NCBI RefSeq assembly: GCF_006517815.1
Contig: NZ_CP041198.1
Location: 744,001 to 808,000 of the forward strand
DNA: 64,000 nt
Reading direction: 5' to 3'
From: Pseudarthrobacter sp. NIBRBAC000502770
GTDB lineage: Bacteria > Actinomycetota > Actinomycetes > Actinomycetales > Micrococcaceae
Both the position numbers and the translations under genes were made by a program. The notes below the pieces were generated by a model. The model worked only from the letters and a program-made list of their open reading frames with translations. It was not told the origin of the DNA and searched no databases. This document shows positions 17,950 through 26,466 of the stretch, one piece after another. Each line of letters begins with the position of its first letter. Position 1 is the stretch's first letter.

Positions 17950-18507
17950 ATGACCCGCACGAAGAAGATGACCCTGGGCCTGTCAGCCGCGGCGCTGGCG
18001 CTCGGTGCAGGAATCGGCGTGGCCGGCATGGCATCGGCCACCACCACTGCGCCCACTCCCACCCCGAGCGCGAGTTCCAGTGCCTCGGCCGACGGCTCCG
18101 CCGGAACCGACCACGGCGGCATGGGCAGGCACGGCGGCCGCGGCGGCAACGGCATGGAGCAGGCATCTGCCCTGGCGGCGAAGCTCGGCGTGGACGAAGC
18201 CAAGGTGACGGACGCCTTGAAGGCCTTCCGCCAAGCCAACAAGCCCACCACGCCGCCCGCCGACGGCCAGAAGCCGGACCCCGCGGCCCGCGAAGCCGCC
18301 CTCGCCAAATCGCTGGCGGGCTCGCTGGGAATCGACGAGGCCAAGGTGACGGCAGCCCTCCAGGAGATCCGCAGCGAGGAGCAGTCAGAACACGCTGCCG
18401 AACTCAAGACCCGCCTGGACAAGGCAGTGACGGACGGCAAACTCACGCAGGCCGAAGCCGACGCCGTGACCAAGGCAGTCCAGAACGGGGTGATTGGCGG
18501 ACGCTGA
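17950..18507 (+). CDS. Secreted small protein with duplicated LG(V/I)DEAKV module
   Basis: A 185-residue protein with a Sec signal peptide (basic MTRTKK, hydrophobic core, likely cut after GMASA), then a Ser/Thr/Pro-rich stretch and a Gly/His-rich patch (DHGGMGRHGGRGG). Two related helical modules follow: LAAKLGVDEAKVTDALKAFR and LAGSLGIDEAKVTAALQEIR. The C-terminus is helical and charged. I know no precise function. Similar actinobacterial secreted proteins are annotated as hypothetical. The His/Gly patch could bind metal, which is speculation. GGAG ten bases before ATG 17950 supports the start. A strong terminator follows. Confidence 0.75.
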   Translation: MTRTKKMTLGLSAAALALGAGIGVAGMASATTTAPTPTPSASSSASADGSAGTDHGGMGRHGGRGGNGMEQASALAAKLGVDEAKVTDALKAFRQANKPTTPPADGQKPDPAAREAALAKSLAGSLGIDEAKVTAALQEIRSEEQSEHAAELKTRLDKAVTDGKLTQAEADAVTKAVQNGVIGGR

Positions 18508-18548
18508 CTGCTGCCCGCCCACTGCGGGCTGGGGCGAAGTCCTTAAGC

Positions 18549-18587
18549 AAAGACGTCCCCGGGAGCATATCCCGGGGACGTCTTTTT
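18549..18587 (+). terminator. Strong rho-independent terminator
   Basis: AAAGACGTCCCCGGGA (18549-18564), a five-base loop and the exact inverse (18570-18585), followed by TTTTT overlapping the stem end. This 16-bp stem separates the secreted-protein gene from the convergent symporter gene and may end both transcripts. Confidence 0.9.
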
Positions 18588-18596
18588 GCTGGCGCG

Positions 18597-20039
18597 TTAT
18601 GCGTTGGCATCCTGCAGCTCGCGGGATGCGGTCCCGGCGCTGGTGCCGTCCGTTGCGGAACCATCGGCGGGAGCATCGCTGTCATCCACGAACGGGGTGC
18701 CGTTGCGGGGTGCGTTGTACAGCGATTCGTCCAGGATGCCCTGGCGCTTGGCCACGATGGTGGGGACCAGGGCCTGGCCTGCCACGTTCACCGCGGTGCG
18801 GCCCATGTCGAGGATGGGGTCGATGGCCAGCAGCAGGCCGACGCCGGCCAGCGGCAGGCCGAGCGTGGAGAGCGTCAGGGTGAGCATCACCACGGCGCCG
18901 GTGGTGCCGGCGGTTGCGGCGGAGCCAAGGACGGAGACCAGGGCGATCAGCAGGTACTGGCTGAAGTCCAGGTGGATGCCGAAGAACTGGGCCACGAAGA
19001 TCGCGGAGATGGCAGGGTAGATGGCTGCGCAGCCGTCCATCTTGGTGGTGGCGCCCAGCGGTACGGCGAAGGAGGCGTACGCGCGGGGCACTCCGAGGCT
19101 GCGTTCAGTCACGCGCTGGGTCAGCGGGAGGGTGCCCACTGAGGAGCGGGAAACGAAAGCCAACTGCACTGCGGGCCATACGCCGGAGAAGTACTGCTTG
19201 ATGGACAGGCCATGGCTGCGGACCAGGATCGGGTACACCACGAACAGCACGAGCACCAGGCCGGCGTAGATGGCCACGGTGAACTTTCCCAGCGAGCCGA
19301 TGGTGTCCCAGCCGTAGACGGCCACGGCATTGCCGATGAGGCCGACGGTTCCCAGCGGTGCGATGCGGATGATCCACCAGAGCACCTTCTGGATCACGGC
19401 GAGGGCTGACGCGTTCAGGTTCAGGAACGGCTCTGCTGCCTTGCCCACCTTGAGGGCGGCAACGCCCACCGCGATGGCGATGACGAGGATCTGCAGGACG
19501 TTGAAGCTGATCGACGTGGTGACGGCGCCGGAATCGCCGACAGTGGAGCTGGCACCCAGGCCGAGGAAGTTCTTCGGGAAGAGGCCCACGAGGAAGGCCC
19601 ACCAGTCACCGGACTTGCCGGTGTACTTGGCGTCTCCGCTGATGCCCGTGTTGGCGCCGGGCTGCAGGAGCACGCCCAGGCCGATGCCGATCAGCACGGC
19701 GATCAGGGACGTGATGGCGAACCACAGGAGCGTGTTCCATGCGAGCCGGGCGGCGTTGGACACCTGGCGCAGGTTGGAAATGGAACTGACGACGGCGGTA
19801 AAGATCAGGGGAACGACGGCGGTCTGCAGCAGCGACACGTAGCTTGAGCCGATGGTCTGCAGCGTGGCGCCGAGGGCGTTGGGGCTGGTCTTGGTGCTGC
19901 CGGTGTACTTGGCCAGCAGGCCGAGGCCTAGGCCCACGATGAGGGCGGCAATGATCTGGAAGCCGAACGAACCCGCCCACTTGGGGAGCTGGAATCCGGT
20001 CTTCCCTGCGGGGGAGGGGGTGCTTGTCTGAGTGCTCAC
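18597..20039 (-). CDS. Dicarboxylate/amino acid:cation symporter (DAACS family)
   Basis: A 480-residue permease of the glutamate/dicarboxylate transporter fold with about eight membrane helices and two re-entrant hairpins. AFVSRSSVGTLPLT is the Ser-rich tip of hairpin 1, PLGATTKMDGCA is the family substrate/Na+ motif, and AATAGTTGAVVMLTLTL forms hairpin 2. It takes up dicarboxylates, glutamate/aspartate or cystine with Na+ or H+. TcyP-like cystine uptake is possible; the substrate is open. The C-terminal 40 residues are acidic and disordered. GTG 20039 is the start. The upstream region contains AT-rich repeats. Confidence 0.85.
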   Translation of the reverse strand: MSTQTSTPSPAGKTGFQLPKWAGSFGFQIIAALIVGLGLGLLAKYTGSTKTSPNALGATLQTIGSSYVSLLQTAVVPLIFTAVVSSISNLRQVSNAARLAWNTLLWFAITSLIAVLIGIGLGVLLQPGANTGISGDAKYTGKSGDWWAFLVGLFPKNFLGLGASSTVGDSGAVTTSISFNVLQILVIAIAVGVAALKVGKAAEPFLNLNASALAVIQKVLWWIIRIAPLGTVGLIGNAVAVYGWDTIGSLGKFTVAIYAGLVLVLFVVYPILVRSHGLSIKQYFSGVWPAVQLAFVSRSSVGTLPLTQRVTERSLGVPRAYASFAVPLGATTKMDGCAAIYPAISAIFVAQFFGIHLDFSQYLLIALVSVLGSAATAGTTGAVVMLTLTLSTLGLPLAGVGLLLAIDPILDMGRTAVNVAGQALVPTIVAKRQGILDESLYNAPRNGTPFVDDSDAPADGSATDGTSAGTASRELQDANA

Positions 20040-20078
20040 CAGAACAAGCTAGACCCCCACCTAATACCACGTCGAAAG

Positions 20079-20094
20079 AATATTGAGAAATATT
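20079..20094. repeat. AT-rich repeat upstream of the symporter gene
   Basis: AATATT-GAGA-AATATT, two copies of a self-palindromic hexamer, about 40-55 bases upstream of the symporter start in an otherwise GC-rich sequence. It could be an operator or UP-like element; the evidence is weak. Confidence 0.3.
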
Positions 20095-20209
20095 ACGCAT
20101 CCACATTTGCCCACGAACCTGGAAAACCCCGGAAATACAAGGCAGACGGTGGCTATTGTTACTTATTCCCGTCACGGATGTGCTTAATGTCTCGCCGGGC
20201 ATGGGCGAG

Positions 20210-21895
20210 TCAGGAAAGCAGCGCCCGGCGGAGGGTGTCCAATCCTACGGAGCCGATGTTGAGGGCCTTGGTATGGAACTCCTTGAGGTCGAACCCCGGC
20301 CGCGCCTCGAGCTCGGCGCGGATTTGTTCCCAAAGCCGCTGTCCCACCTTGTAGGAGGGGGCCTGCCCGGGCCAGCCGAGGTACCGGGTGAACTCAAAGT
20401 TGAGCTGGCCTTCGCTGATGGGCAGGTTTTCCTTCAGGAATGCGTAGCCCTTGTCGGCGGTCCAGGTGCCGGTTCCCCAGCGTTCGGGCATCCCGAGTTC
20501 CAGGTGCACGCCGATATCGAAGACCACGCGCGCGGCCCGCATGCGCTGCATGTCCAGCATTCCCATATGGTCGCCGGGATCGTCCAGGTAGCCCAGTTCC
20601 TGCATGAGCTTCTCGGCGTAAAGGGCCCACCCTTCGCCGTGGCCGGAGGTCCAGCAGACGTTCCGGCGCCACTTGTTGAGCAGCTCGCGCCGGTAGGTTG
20701 CAGTGGCGACCTGCAGGTGGTGGCCCGGGACGCCCTCGTGGTACACGGTGGTGGTTTCGGCCCAGGTGGTGAAGGTGTCCTCCCCGGCGGGGACTGACCA
20801 CCACATGCGGCCGGGGCGGCTGAAGTCGTCGGACGGACCGGTGTAGTAGATGCCGCCTTCGTCGGTGGGGGCGATCCGGCACTCGAGCTTCTTCATGACG
20901 TCGGGGATGTCGAAGTGCACGCCGGCGAGTTCGGCCACCGCCCTGTCCGAGACATCCTGCATCCACCTCTGCAGCGCCTCCGTGCCTTTCAACTGCCGGG
21001 CGGGGTCGTTGTTGAGGATGTCCTTGGCCTCGGCAATGGATGTCCCCGGCTTGATGGCGTGCGCCACCTGTTCCTGTTCGGCGATGAGGCGGTCCAGTTC
21101 CTGGACGCCCCACGCGTAGGTTTCCTCCAGGTCCACTTCAGCGCCGAGGAAGGACCGGGAAGCGAGGGCGTAGCGGGCCCGGCCGACGGCATCCTTTTCC
21201 GGCGCTGCGGGCAGCAGCTCTGTGCGCAGGAATTCGGCCAGGTCACTGTACGCACGGCGCGCTGCGTCAGCACCGGCGTCGAGCATTTCCTGCAGGTTCG
21301 CCGGCAACGGCCCGGCGGAGGTGGAGGCGCCGGCACCTAGCTTGGCGAAGAAGCCGTCCCCGGCGGCGTATTTGGTCACCTGTTCGATGACGATCCGCAC
21401 CTGGCGTGCAGCGGCCACCTTCCCGGCATCCCTTGCCAGGCGCAGGGACTCGGTGTAGCCGCTGATGGCTGCCGGCACGTTGTGCGCGCGGCCGGCGATG
21501 TGCTCCCAGTCCTGCTCGGTTTCGGTGGGCATGAGGTCGAAGATGGCGCGGATGTCCTGGGCCGGCGACGCGATGTTGTTCAGCTCCGCATATTCCCAGC
21601 CGGAAGCGTGGATCAGCAGCTGCAGGCCCAACCGTTCCTGCATGGCGTCCAGGGTGACGGCGTCCACGTCGTCTTCCGGTTCCAGGCCCTCCAGGGCCAC
21701 GAGGGCAGCCCGTGCTGCCTCCGCGAAACCGGCGACGCCGGCGGGGGAGAAGTCCTGATACTCCGTCTCATGTCCCGGCAGGCCAAGGGTGGTGGCAAAG
21801 GTGGGGTTGAGCCTGATCAGGGTGTCCGTGTAGGTGTCCGCGACGGCGTCGATCCGGGTGTGCGGGCGCGCGGCGGGTGCAGTGTCGATAGTCAC
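20210..21895 (-). CDS. DUF885-family putative metal-dependent hydrolase
   Basis: A 561-residue DUF885 protein. The conserved HEGVPGHHLQ motif (about residues 385-394) resembles a gluzincin-type zinc site, and CWTSGHGEGWALYAEKLMQELG follows with its conserved Gly-Glu-Gly-Trp. Members are predicted peptidases or hydrolases; several are secreted in other species, but no signal peptide is seen here, so this one should be cytoplasmic. The start is GTG 21895 (MTIDTAPAARPHTRID). It reads away from the carboxylase beta/epsilon pair on the same strand with a 47-base gap and could be co-transcribed, but no functional link is evident. Confidence 0.8.
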   Translation of the reverse strand: MTIDTAPAARPHTRIDAVADTYTDTLIRLNPTFATTLGLPGHETEYQDFSPAGVAGFAEAARAALVALEGLEPEDDVDAVTLDAMQERLGLQLLIHASGWEYAELNNIASPAQDIRAIFDLMPTETEQDWEHIAGRAHNVPAAISGYTESLRLARDAGKVAAARQVRIVIEQVTKYAAGDGFFAKLGAGASTSAGPLPANLQEMLDAGADAARRAYSDLAEFLRTELLPAAPEKDAVGRARYALASRSFLGAEVDLEETYAWGVQELDRLIAEQEQVAHAIKPGTSIAEAKDILNNDPARQLKGTEALQRWMQDVSDRAVAELAGVHFDIPDVMKKLECRIAPTDEGGIYYTGPSDDFSRPGRMWWSVPAGEDTFTTWAETTTVYHEGVPGHHLQVATATYRRELLNKWRRNVCWTSGHGEGWALYAEKLMQELGYLDDPGDHMGMLDMQRMRAARVVFDIGVHLELGMPERWGTGTWTADKGYAFLKENLPISEGQLNFEFTRYLGWPGQAPSYKVGQRLWEQIRAELEARPGFDLKEFHTKALNIGSVGLDTLRRALLS

Positions 21896-21942
21896 ATGCC
21901 GAGACTACCGGGCTCCGCGCAGTCAGTGTGGCAGGGAGGAGG

Positions 21943-22200
21943 TCAGCCCCGGCTGCGTTTCCAGGCTCCCGGCCCGGGAGTGGGGGCGAGCCGCAACTGC
22001 TGCCTCCGGACCCAGTGCCGCACGCTGGTGGTCTTAGCCGGGGCGGGGGTTTCTCCGCCGAGGGAAAGCACGACGGCGGCCAGTGCGGCGAGTTCCTCGT
22101 CGCTGGGTTTTCCTTTGACAACAGAAAACAGCGGCGCGGCGGCTGCTTCTGCCGTTTCCGGGGTCTCGTCGGGCTCCGGCGCCCCTGGGGTGGGGATCAC
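21943..22200 (-). CDS. Acyl-CoA carboxylase epsilon subunit
   Basis: An 85-residue protein whose core [20 protein letters not shown] and VVLSLGGE match the AccE/PccE epsilon subunit family, which stabilises alpha-beta acyl-CoA carboxylase complexes in actinobacteria. A Pro/Glu-rich N-terminus precedes the core, and a basic segment ([13 protein letters not shown]) ends it. The start GTG 22200 overlaps the accD stop codon as GTGA, so translation is coupled to the beta subunit. A longer in-frame stretch upstream is only the shadow of accD. Confidence 0.88.
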   Translation of the reverse strand: MIPTPGAPEPDETPETAEAAAAPLFSVVKGKPSDEELAALAAVVLSLGGETPAPAKTTSVRHWVRRQQLRLAPTPGPGAWKRSRG

Positions 22201-23780
22201 AGCGGGATGTTCCCATGCTTCTTGGCGGGAAGGCTGGCGCGTTTGTCGCGGAGGGCGCGCAGTCCTTTGATGATCTGGATGCGGGTGTCCGAGGGGGCGA
22301 TGACGGCGTCCACGTAGCCAAGCTCGGCTGCCTGGTAGGGGTTGAGGAGTTCTTCCTCGTACTGCTGGATGACCTGGGCGCGGCGGGCCTCCACGTCGCC
22401 GCCGTCCTCGGCGACCGCTGCGAGGTCGCGGCGGTAGAGGATGTTCACGGCCCCCTGCGCGCCCATGACGCCGATCTGCGCCGTAGGCCAGGCAAGGTTC
22501 AGGTCGGCCCCGAGCTTCTTGGAGCCCATCACGATGTAGGCGCCGCCGTAGGCCTTGCGGGTGATGACGGTGAGCTTGGGAACGGTGGCCTCGGCATAGG
22601 CGTACAGGAGCTTGGCGCCGCGGCGGATGATGCCCTGGAACTCCTGGTCCTTGCCGGGAAGGAACCCGGGGACGTCCACCAGGGTGATGATGGGGATGTT
22701 GAAGGCGTCGCAATGGCGGACAAAGCGCGCGGCTTTTTCGGATGCGGCGATGTCCAGGGTGCCGGCGAACTGGAGGGGCTGGTTGGCCACGATGCCTACG
22801 GTGTGGCCCTCCACCCGGCCGTAGCCGATCATCACGTTGGGGGCGTAAAGGGCCTGCATCTCCAGGAAATGCCCGTCGTCCACGATCTGCTCCACCACGG
22901 CGCGCATGTCGTAGGGCTGGTTGGCTGAATCCGGAACCAGCGTGTCCAGGGCGAGGTCGTCGTCGTCGATCTCCAACTCCTGCTGGTGCCCCAGGACGGG
23001 CGCCTCGGACAGGTTGTTGGACGGGAGGAAATCCAGCAGTTCGCGCACGAACTCAATGGCGTCGGTCTCGTCGGAGGCGAGGTAGGTGGAGGTTCCGGTG
23101 GTGGCGTTGTGCTGCCGCGCACCGCCGAGGGTTTCCATGTCGACGTCCTCGCCGGTGACGGTCTTGATGACGTCCGGACCGGTGATGAACATGTGCGAGG
23201 TCTTGTCCACCATCACCACGTAGTCGGTGAGGGCGGGGGAGTAGGCGGCACCGCCGGCGGAGGGGCCCATGATGAGCGAAATCTGCGGCACTACGCCGGA
23301 TGCGTGGACGTTGTTGCGGAAGATGTCCGCGAACATGGCCAGTGAGGCCACGCCTTCCTGGATGCGGGCGCCGCCGCCGTCCAGGATGCCGACGACGGGG
23401 CAGCCGTTGCGGAGCGCAAACTCCTGGACCTTGACGATCTTTTCGCCGTTGACCTGGCTCAGGGATCCGCCGTACACGGTGAAGTCCTGGCTGTAGACCG
23501 CCACCAAACGCCCGTCCACGGTGCCGTAGCCGGAGACCAGGCCGTCACCCAGCGGTTTCTTCTTCTCCATGCCGAAGGCGGTGGAGCGGTGCACGGCCAG
23601 GGCATCAAACTCCACGAAGGAATCCTCGTCCAGCAGCAGGGCGATGCGCTCGCGGGCGGTGTTTTTGCCGCGGGCGTGCTGTTTCTCGATGGCCTCGGGG
23701 CCGGAGGGCTGTTCGGCACGCGCCTGGCGGTCGCGGAAATCGGCAATCTTTCCCGCAGTCGTTGTCAGATCGTGGCTCAT
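22197..23780 (-). CDS. Acyl-CoA carboxylase beta subunit (carboxyltransferase)
   Basis: A 527-residue carboxyltransferase with N- and C-terminal crotonase-like halves. It transfers CO2 from carboxybiotin on the alpha subunit to acetyl-, propionyl- or longer acyl-Co[21 protein letters not shown] opens the family. [18 protein letters not shown] and [20 protein letters not shown] form the two oxyanion/CoA regions. [14 protein letters not shown] is also diagnostic of the PccB/AccD4-6 group. The frame also offers TTG 23783, but ATG 23780 sits seven bases from GGAG. It forms a coupled pair with the epsilon gene, and birA lies nearby. Confidence 0.93.
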   Translation of the reverse strand: MSHDLTTTAGKIADFRDRQARAEQPSGPEAIEKQHARGKNTARERIALLLDEDSFVEFDALAVHRSTAFGMEKKKPLGDGLVSGYGTVDGRLVAVYSQDFTVYGGSLSQVNGEKIVKVQEFALRNGCPVVGILDGGGARIQEGVASLAMFADIFRNNVHASGVVPQISLIMGPSAGGAAYSPALTDYVVMVDKTSHMFITGPDVIKTVTGEDVDMETLGGARQHNATTGTSTYLASDETDAIEFVRELLDFLPSNNLSEAPVLGHQQELEIDDDDLALDTLVPDSANQPYDMRAVVEQIVDDGHFLEMQALYAPNVMIGYGRVEGHTVGIVANQPLQFAGTLDIAASEKAARFVRHCDAFNIPIITLVDVPGFLPGKDQEFQGIIRRGAKLLYAYAEATVPKLTVITRKAYGGAYIVMGSKKLGADLNLAWPTAQIGVMGAQGAVNILYRRDLAAVAEDGGDVEARRAQVIQQYEEELLNPYQAAELGYVDAVIAPSDTRIQIIKGLRALRDKRASLPAKKHGNIPL

Positions 23781-23910
23781 CAAGTGTCTCCGGCTCTGTA
23801 GCAGGTCAATTCTGTCGGCTGGCAGGTCTGGCTGCGCGGAGCGTTAAGTAGCATCCACACAAAAGACGAACCCTGCTGGCAAGTCTAGTAACGCTTTGGG
23901 CGCCAACGGC

Positions 23911-23926
23911 TGTAGGGAACCTACAA
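23911..23926 (-). promoter_or_regulatory. Palindrome upstream of carboxylase beta, shared with carboxylase alpha
   Basis: TGTAGG-GAA-CCTACA (23911-23925), followed by A, matches the site before the alpha gene in 15 of 16 bases (TGTAGGGAAsCTACAA). It is about 130 bases before the accD start, in the region shared with the divergent SDR gene. Confidence 0.6.
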
Positions 23927-23957
23927 TTTTCTGCCGTTCCAACAACCTCTCCACAAT

Positions 23958-23989
23958 GTTACTCATGAGTAACTTAGTTGGGTTACAGT
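23958..23989 (+). promoter_or_regulatory. Perfect palindrome and leaderless promoter of the SDR gene
   Basis: GTTACTCATGAGTAAC (23958-23973) is a perfect 16-base palindrome covering the -35 region. A -10-like TACAGT (23984-23989) ends six bases before ATG 23996, so the message is likely leaderless. The palindrome type suits a TetR-family repressor, which is inference. Confidence 0.55.
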
Positions 23990-23995
23990 GTTCCC

Positions 23996-24883
23996 ATGAC
24001 TTCAAGCGACGATGCTTTGCATGCCTCCGAAAGCCCGTACCGGGCCGCCGGCTCCCTGGCGGGCCTGACCATCCTGCTGTCCGGCGGCAGCCGCGGGATC
24101 GGCCTGGCCATCGCCCTGCGGGCGGCCCGCGATGGGGCCAACATTGTGCTCCTTGCCAAGACGGGGGAGCCGCACCCCAAGCTCGCCGGGACGGTCCACA
24201 CCGCAGCCCGCGAGCTGGAGGCGGCCGGAGGCCAGGCCCTGCCCCTGGTGGGCGACGTGCGGAGGGACGATGACGTGGCCGGCGCCGTAGCCGCGGCTGT
24301 TGACCGGTTCGGCGGCATCGACATCGTCATCAACAACGCCTCCGCCATCGACCTCTCCACCACGGACAAGGTGGACATGAAGAAGTACGACCTCATGCAG
24401 GACATCAACGTGCGCGGCACCTTCCTGCTGTCCAAGCTGGCGCTCCCGGCGCTCCGTGCCTCGGGCCGGGGGCAGATCCTGACACTCTCGCCGCCGCTGA
24501 ACCTCCACCCCTCCTGGGCCGGGAAGCACCTTGCCTACACCATGGCCAAATACGGGATGAGCCTGACCACCCTGGGCCTGGCCGAGGAACTGAAGGCTGA
24601 CGGGATCAGGGTCAACTCACTGTGGCCCTGCACCCTGATCGACACGGCTGCCATCCGCAATATGCCCCACGGCGAAACCATGGTGCTGGCCGCGCGCGGC
24701 CCGCAGATCATGGCCGACGCCGCCCACGCCATCCTGACCGGCAGCAATCTCGGTGCCGGTGCGCCGCCGTCGGGCAACTTCTACACGGATGAGCAGGTCC
24801 TGGCCGCCGCGGGCGTGACCGACTTCCGCCCCTACAGCCTGGGATCACCGGAACACCGGCTGGTCCCGGACATCTTCCTCTAA
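23996..24883 (+). CDS. SDR-family oxidoreductase, AtuG/HSDL2-like
   Basis: A 295-residue short-chain dehydrogenase. It has the Rossmann glycine motif SGGSRGIGLAIALRAARDGA, the NNAS strand motif, and the catalytic pair YTMAK. The segments LAKTGEPHPKLAGTVHTAA and LTLSPPLNLHPSW are characteristic of the HSDL2/citronellol-dehydrogenase AtuG subgroup, which acts in branched or long-chain lipid and terpenoid oxidation. The substrate is inferred only broadly as lipid-like, fitting the neighbouring acyl-CoA carboxylase. A TTG at 23978 is in frame, but ATG 23996 fits a leaderless start six bases after a -10. Confidence 0.85.
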   Translation: MTSSDDALHASESPYRAAGSLAGLTILLSGGSRGIGLAIALRAARDGANIVLLAKTGEPHPKLAGTVHTAARELEAAGGQALPLVGDVRRDDDVAGAVAAAVDRFGGIDIVINNASAIDLSTTDKVDMKKYDLMQDINVRGTFLLSKLALPALRASGRGQILTLSPPLNLHPSWAGKHLAYTMAKYGMSLTTLGLAEELKADGIRVNSLWPCTLIDTAAIRNMPHGETMVLAARGPQIMADAAHAILTGSNLGAGAPPSGNFYTDEQVLAAAGVTDFRPYSLGSPEHRLVPDIFL

Positions 24884-24956
24884 GGCGGGCCCTCATGCAG
24901 TCCCCGGTGCCCGTTCCGGGACTGCGGCAGGCTGGGTACGATCAGGCGCGGCTCGG

Positions 24957-24962
24957 TAGGAT
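24957..24962 (+). promoter_or_regulatory. Leaderless -10 element of birA
   Basis: TAGGAT ends exactly six bases before ATG 24969 (spacer CTAGCT), so transcription should start at the A of the start codon. No ribosome site is present. Confidence 0.6.
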
Positions 24963-24968
24963 CTAGCT

Positions 24969-25877
24969 ATGGATGACGCACACGCACCGGGTACCCCCCT
25001 GAACCGAGGGGACCTGGCCGACCAGCGTTTCCTCTCCGCCACGGGAATACCCCGGATCGACGTGGTGGACTCCACCGGCTCCACCAACGCCGACCTCCTG
25101 CGGGGCGTCACGGTGGACCCTGCGGAATGGCCTGACCTCTCCGTCCTGACGGCGGAGTACCAGACCGCGGCAAGGGGCCGGCTGGACCGGCGCTGGGAGG
25201 CACCGCCGCTGAGTTCCGTGTCGGTCTCCCTGGTTTTGCGCCCGGTGAACGCCGAGGGCAGGCCCCTTCCCACCCAGAGCTACTCGTGGCTTTCCCTGAT
25301 CGCAGCCCTGGCGCTGCGCCAGACGCTCCTGGAAACGGCAGGCCTTCCCGCCGAGCTCAAATGGCCCAACGACGTCCTGGTCCGCGGCAGGAAAATCGCC
25401 GGCATCCTGGCCCAGCTCGGTCCCATGGTGGACGGCAGCGTGCCCCCCGTCATCCTGGGGACCGGCCTTAACGTCAGCCTGGGCGAAGACGAACTTCCCG
25501 TGCCCACCGCCACGTCCGTGGCCATCGAGGGTGCCACCACCACAGACCGCACCGCGCTGCTGAAAAGCTACCTGGCCCACTTCGCTGTCCTCTACCGCAG
25601 TTTCTGCAACGCCGACGGCGACCCCGCGGCGGGCATGGCCGGCGGCCCATCGCTGCACAAACGGGTGGAGGCCGTCATGGTCACCCTGGGAAAGCAGGTG
25701 CGCGCGCAGCTTCCCGGCGACCACGAAATCATTGGACATGCCTCCCGCCTGGATGACTACGGCTCCCTCCTGGTGGTGGACCGGGATTCGCGTGAGCATG
25801 TGGTCACGGCCGGCGATGTGGTGCACCTGCGGCCCTGGTCGTCGCCGGACGCGCCGCAGCAGGGTGGTTATGCGTAG
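24969..25877 (+). CDS. birA: Biotin--[acetyl-CoA-carboxylase] ligase
   Basis: A 302-residue biotin protein ligase that activates biotin with ATP and attaches it to the carrier lysine of acyl-CoA carboxylase alpha subunits. VVDSTGSTNADLL binds biotin. TAARGRLDRRWEAP is the adenylate loop, a variant of GRGR. LKWPNDVLVRGRKIAGIL contains the catalytic Lys, and GTGLNVS follows. A C-terminal SH3-like domain is present (LPGDHEIIGHASRLDDYGSL). The N-terminal helix-turn-helix of E. coli BirA is missing, so it is a class I enzyme without repressor function. It lies next to the carboxylase beta/epsilon genes, whose partner alpha subunit it should biotinylate. Confidence 0.92.
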   Translation: MDDAHAPGTPLNRGDLADQRFLSATGIPRIDVVDSTGSTNADLLRGVTVDPAEWPDLSVLTAEYQTAARGRLDRRWEAPPLSSVSVSLVLRPVNAEGRPLPTQSYSWLSLIAALALRQTLLETAGLPAELKWPNDVLVRGRKIAGILAQLGPMVDGSVPPVILGTGLNVSLGEDELPVPTATSVAIEGATTTDRTALLKSYLAHFAVLYRSFCNADGDPAAGMAGGPSLHKRVEAVMVTLGKQVRAQLPGDHEIIGHASRLDDYGSLLVVDRDSREHVVTAGDVVHLRPWSSPDAPQQGGYA

Positions 25878-26466
25878 GTCCCTTGTTCCAGGGGAGCAGG
25901 TCATCGTCACTACCCGCCCGCAGCCGCGGAAGCTTGCCGGTCCCGCCGTGGCCTTCGTCCTGGCGCCGGCCTTGGCCGCCTTCGCCAGCGCCTGGGTTAT
26001 CCGCGGCGGCCCCGCACGCGTGGTGCCTGCCCTTGGCCGCCAGTGGACGCCCTGGCTGGTGGGCGCCTGCGTGCTCGCGGCGGCGGCTGTGTGGCTGGGC
26101 TACTGCCTGCCCCGGCTTCTTCGCTGGCATGGCACCCGGTACACGCTGACCAGCCAGCGGATGGTGGCCCGGTACGGACTGTTGAACCGGCGGGACCAGC
26201 AGGTGAACCTGGCATCGGTGCGAAACCTGACGGTCCATGAATCCTTGCTGCAGCGCCTGGTGCGTTCCGGGAATATATCCTTGGAAACCGGGCACCAGGG
26301 CATGGTGACCTTTCGCGACGTGCCCGAGGTCGCCCGGTTCCGGGACTTCATCCTCGACGCCATCGGGGAACTGCCGGAGGACAGGGGGGCCCAGCCCGGC
26401 GCGACGTATTACCCAGCCGGTGCATTTCCGGAGGACATGAGAGAAGGTGGACGGGATGACCGATGA
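25870..26466 (+). CDS. PH-domain (bPH2/DUF304) membrane protein
   Basis: A 198-residue protein with two N-terminal membrane helices (LAGPAVAFVLAPALAAFASAW and LVGACVLAAAAVWLGYCL) and a bacterial PH domain. The domain starts WHGTRYTLTSQRMVARYGLL, continues NLASVRNLTVHESLLQRLV, and ends in SLETGHQGMVTFRDVPEV. Such YdbS/YdbT-like proteins are membrane-associated and of unclear role. ATG 25870 overlaps the last eight bases of birA, and its own end overlaps the start of the cyclase gene, so the three form one operon. Confidence 0.82.
   Translation: MRRSLVPGEQVIVTTRPQPRKLAGPAVAFVLAPALAAFASAWVIRGGPARVVPALGRQWTPWLVGACVLAAAAVWLGYCLPRLLRWHGTRYTLTSQRMVARYGLLNRRDQQVNLASVRNLTVHESLLQRLVRSGNISLETGHQGMVTFRDVPEVARFRDFILDAIGELPEDRGAQPGATYYPAGAFPEDMREGGRDDR

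Noticed and set aside
22201..22713. Longer frame of the epsilon subunit extending into accD
   Set aside because: The extra residues are Arg/Pro/His-rich out-of-frame accD sequence. The GTGA overlap at 22197-22200 gives a natural start.
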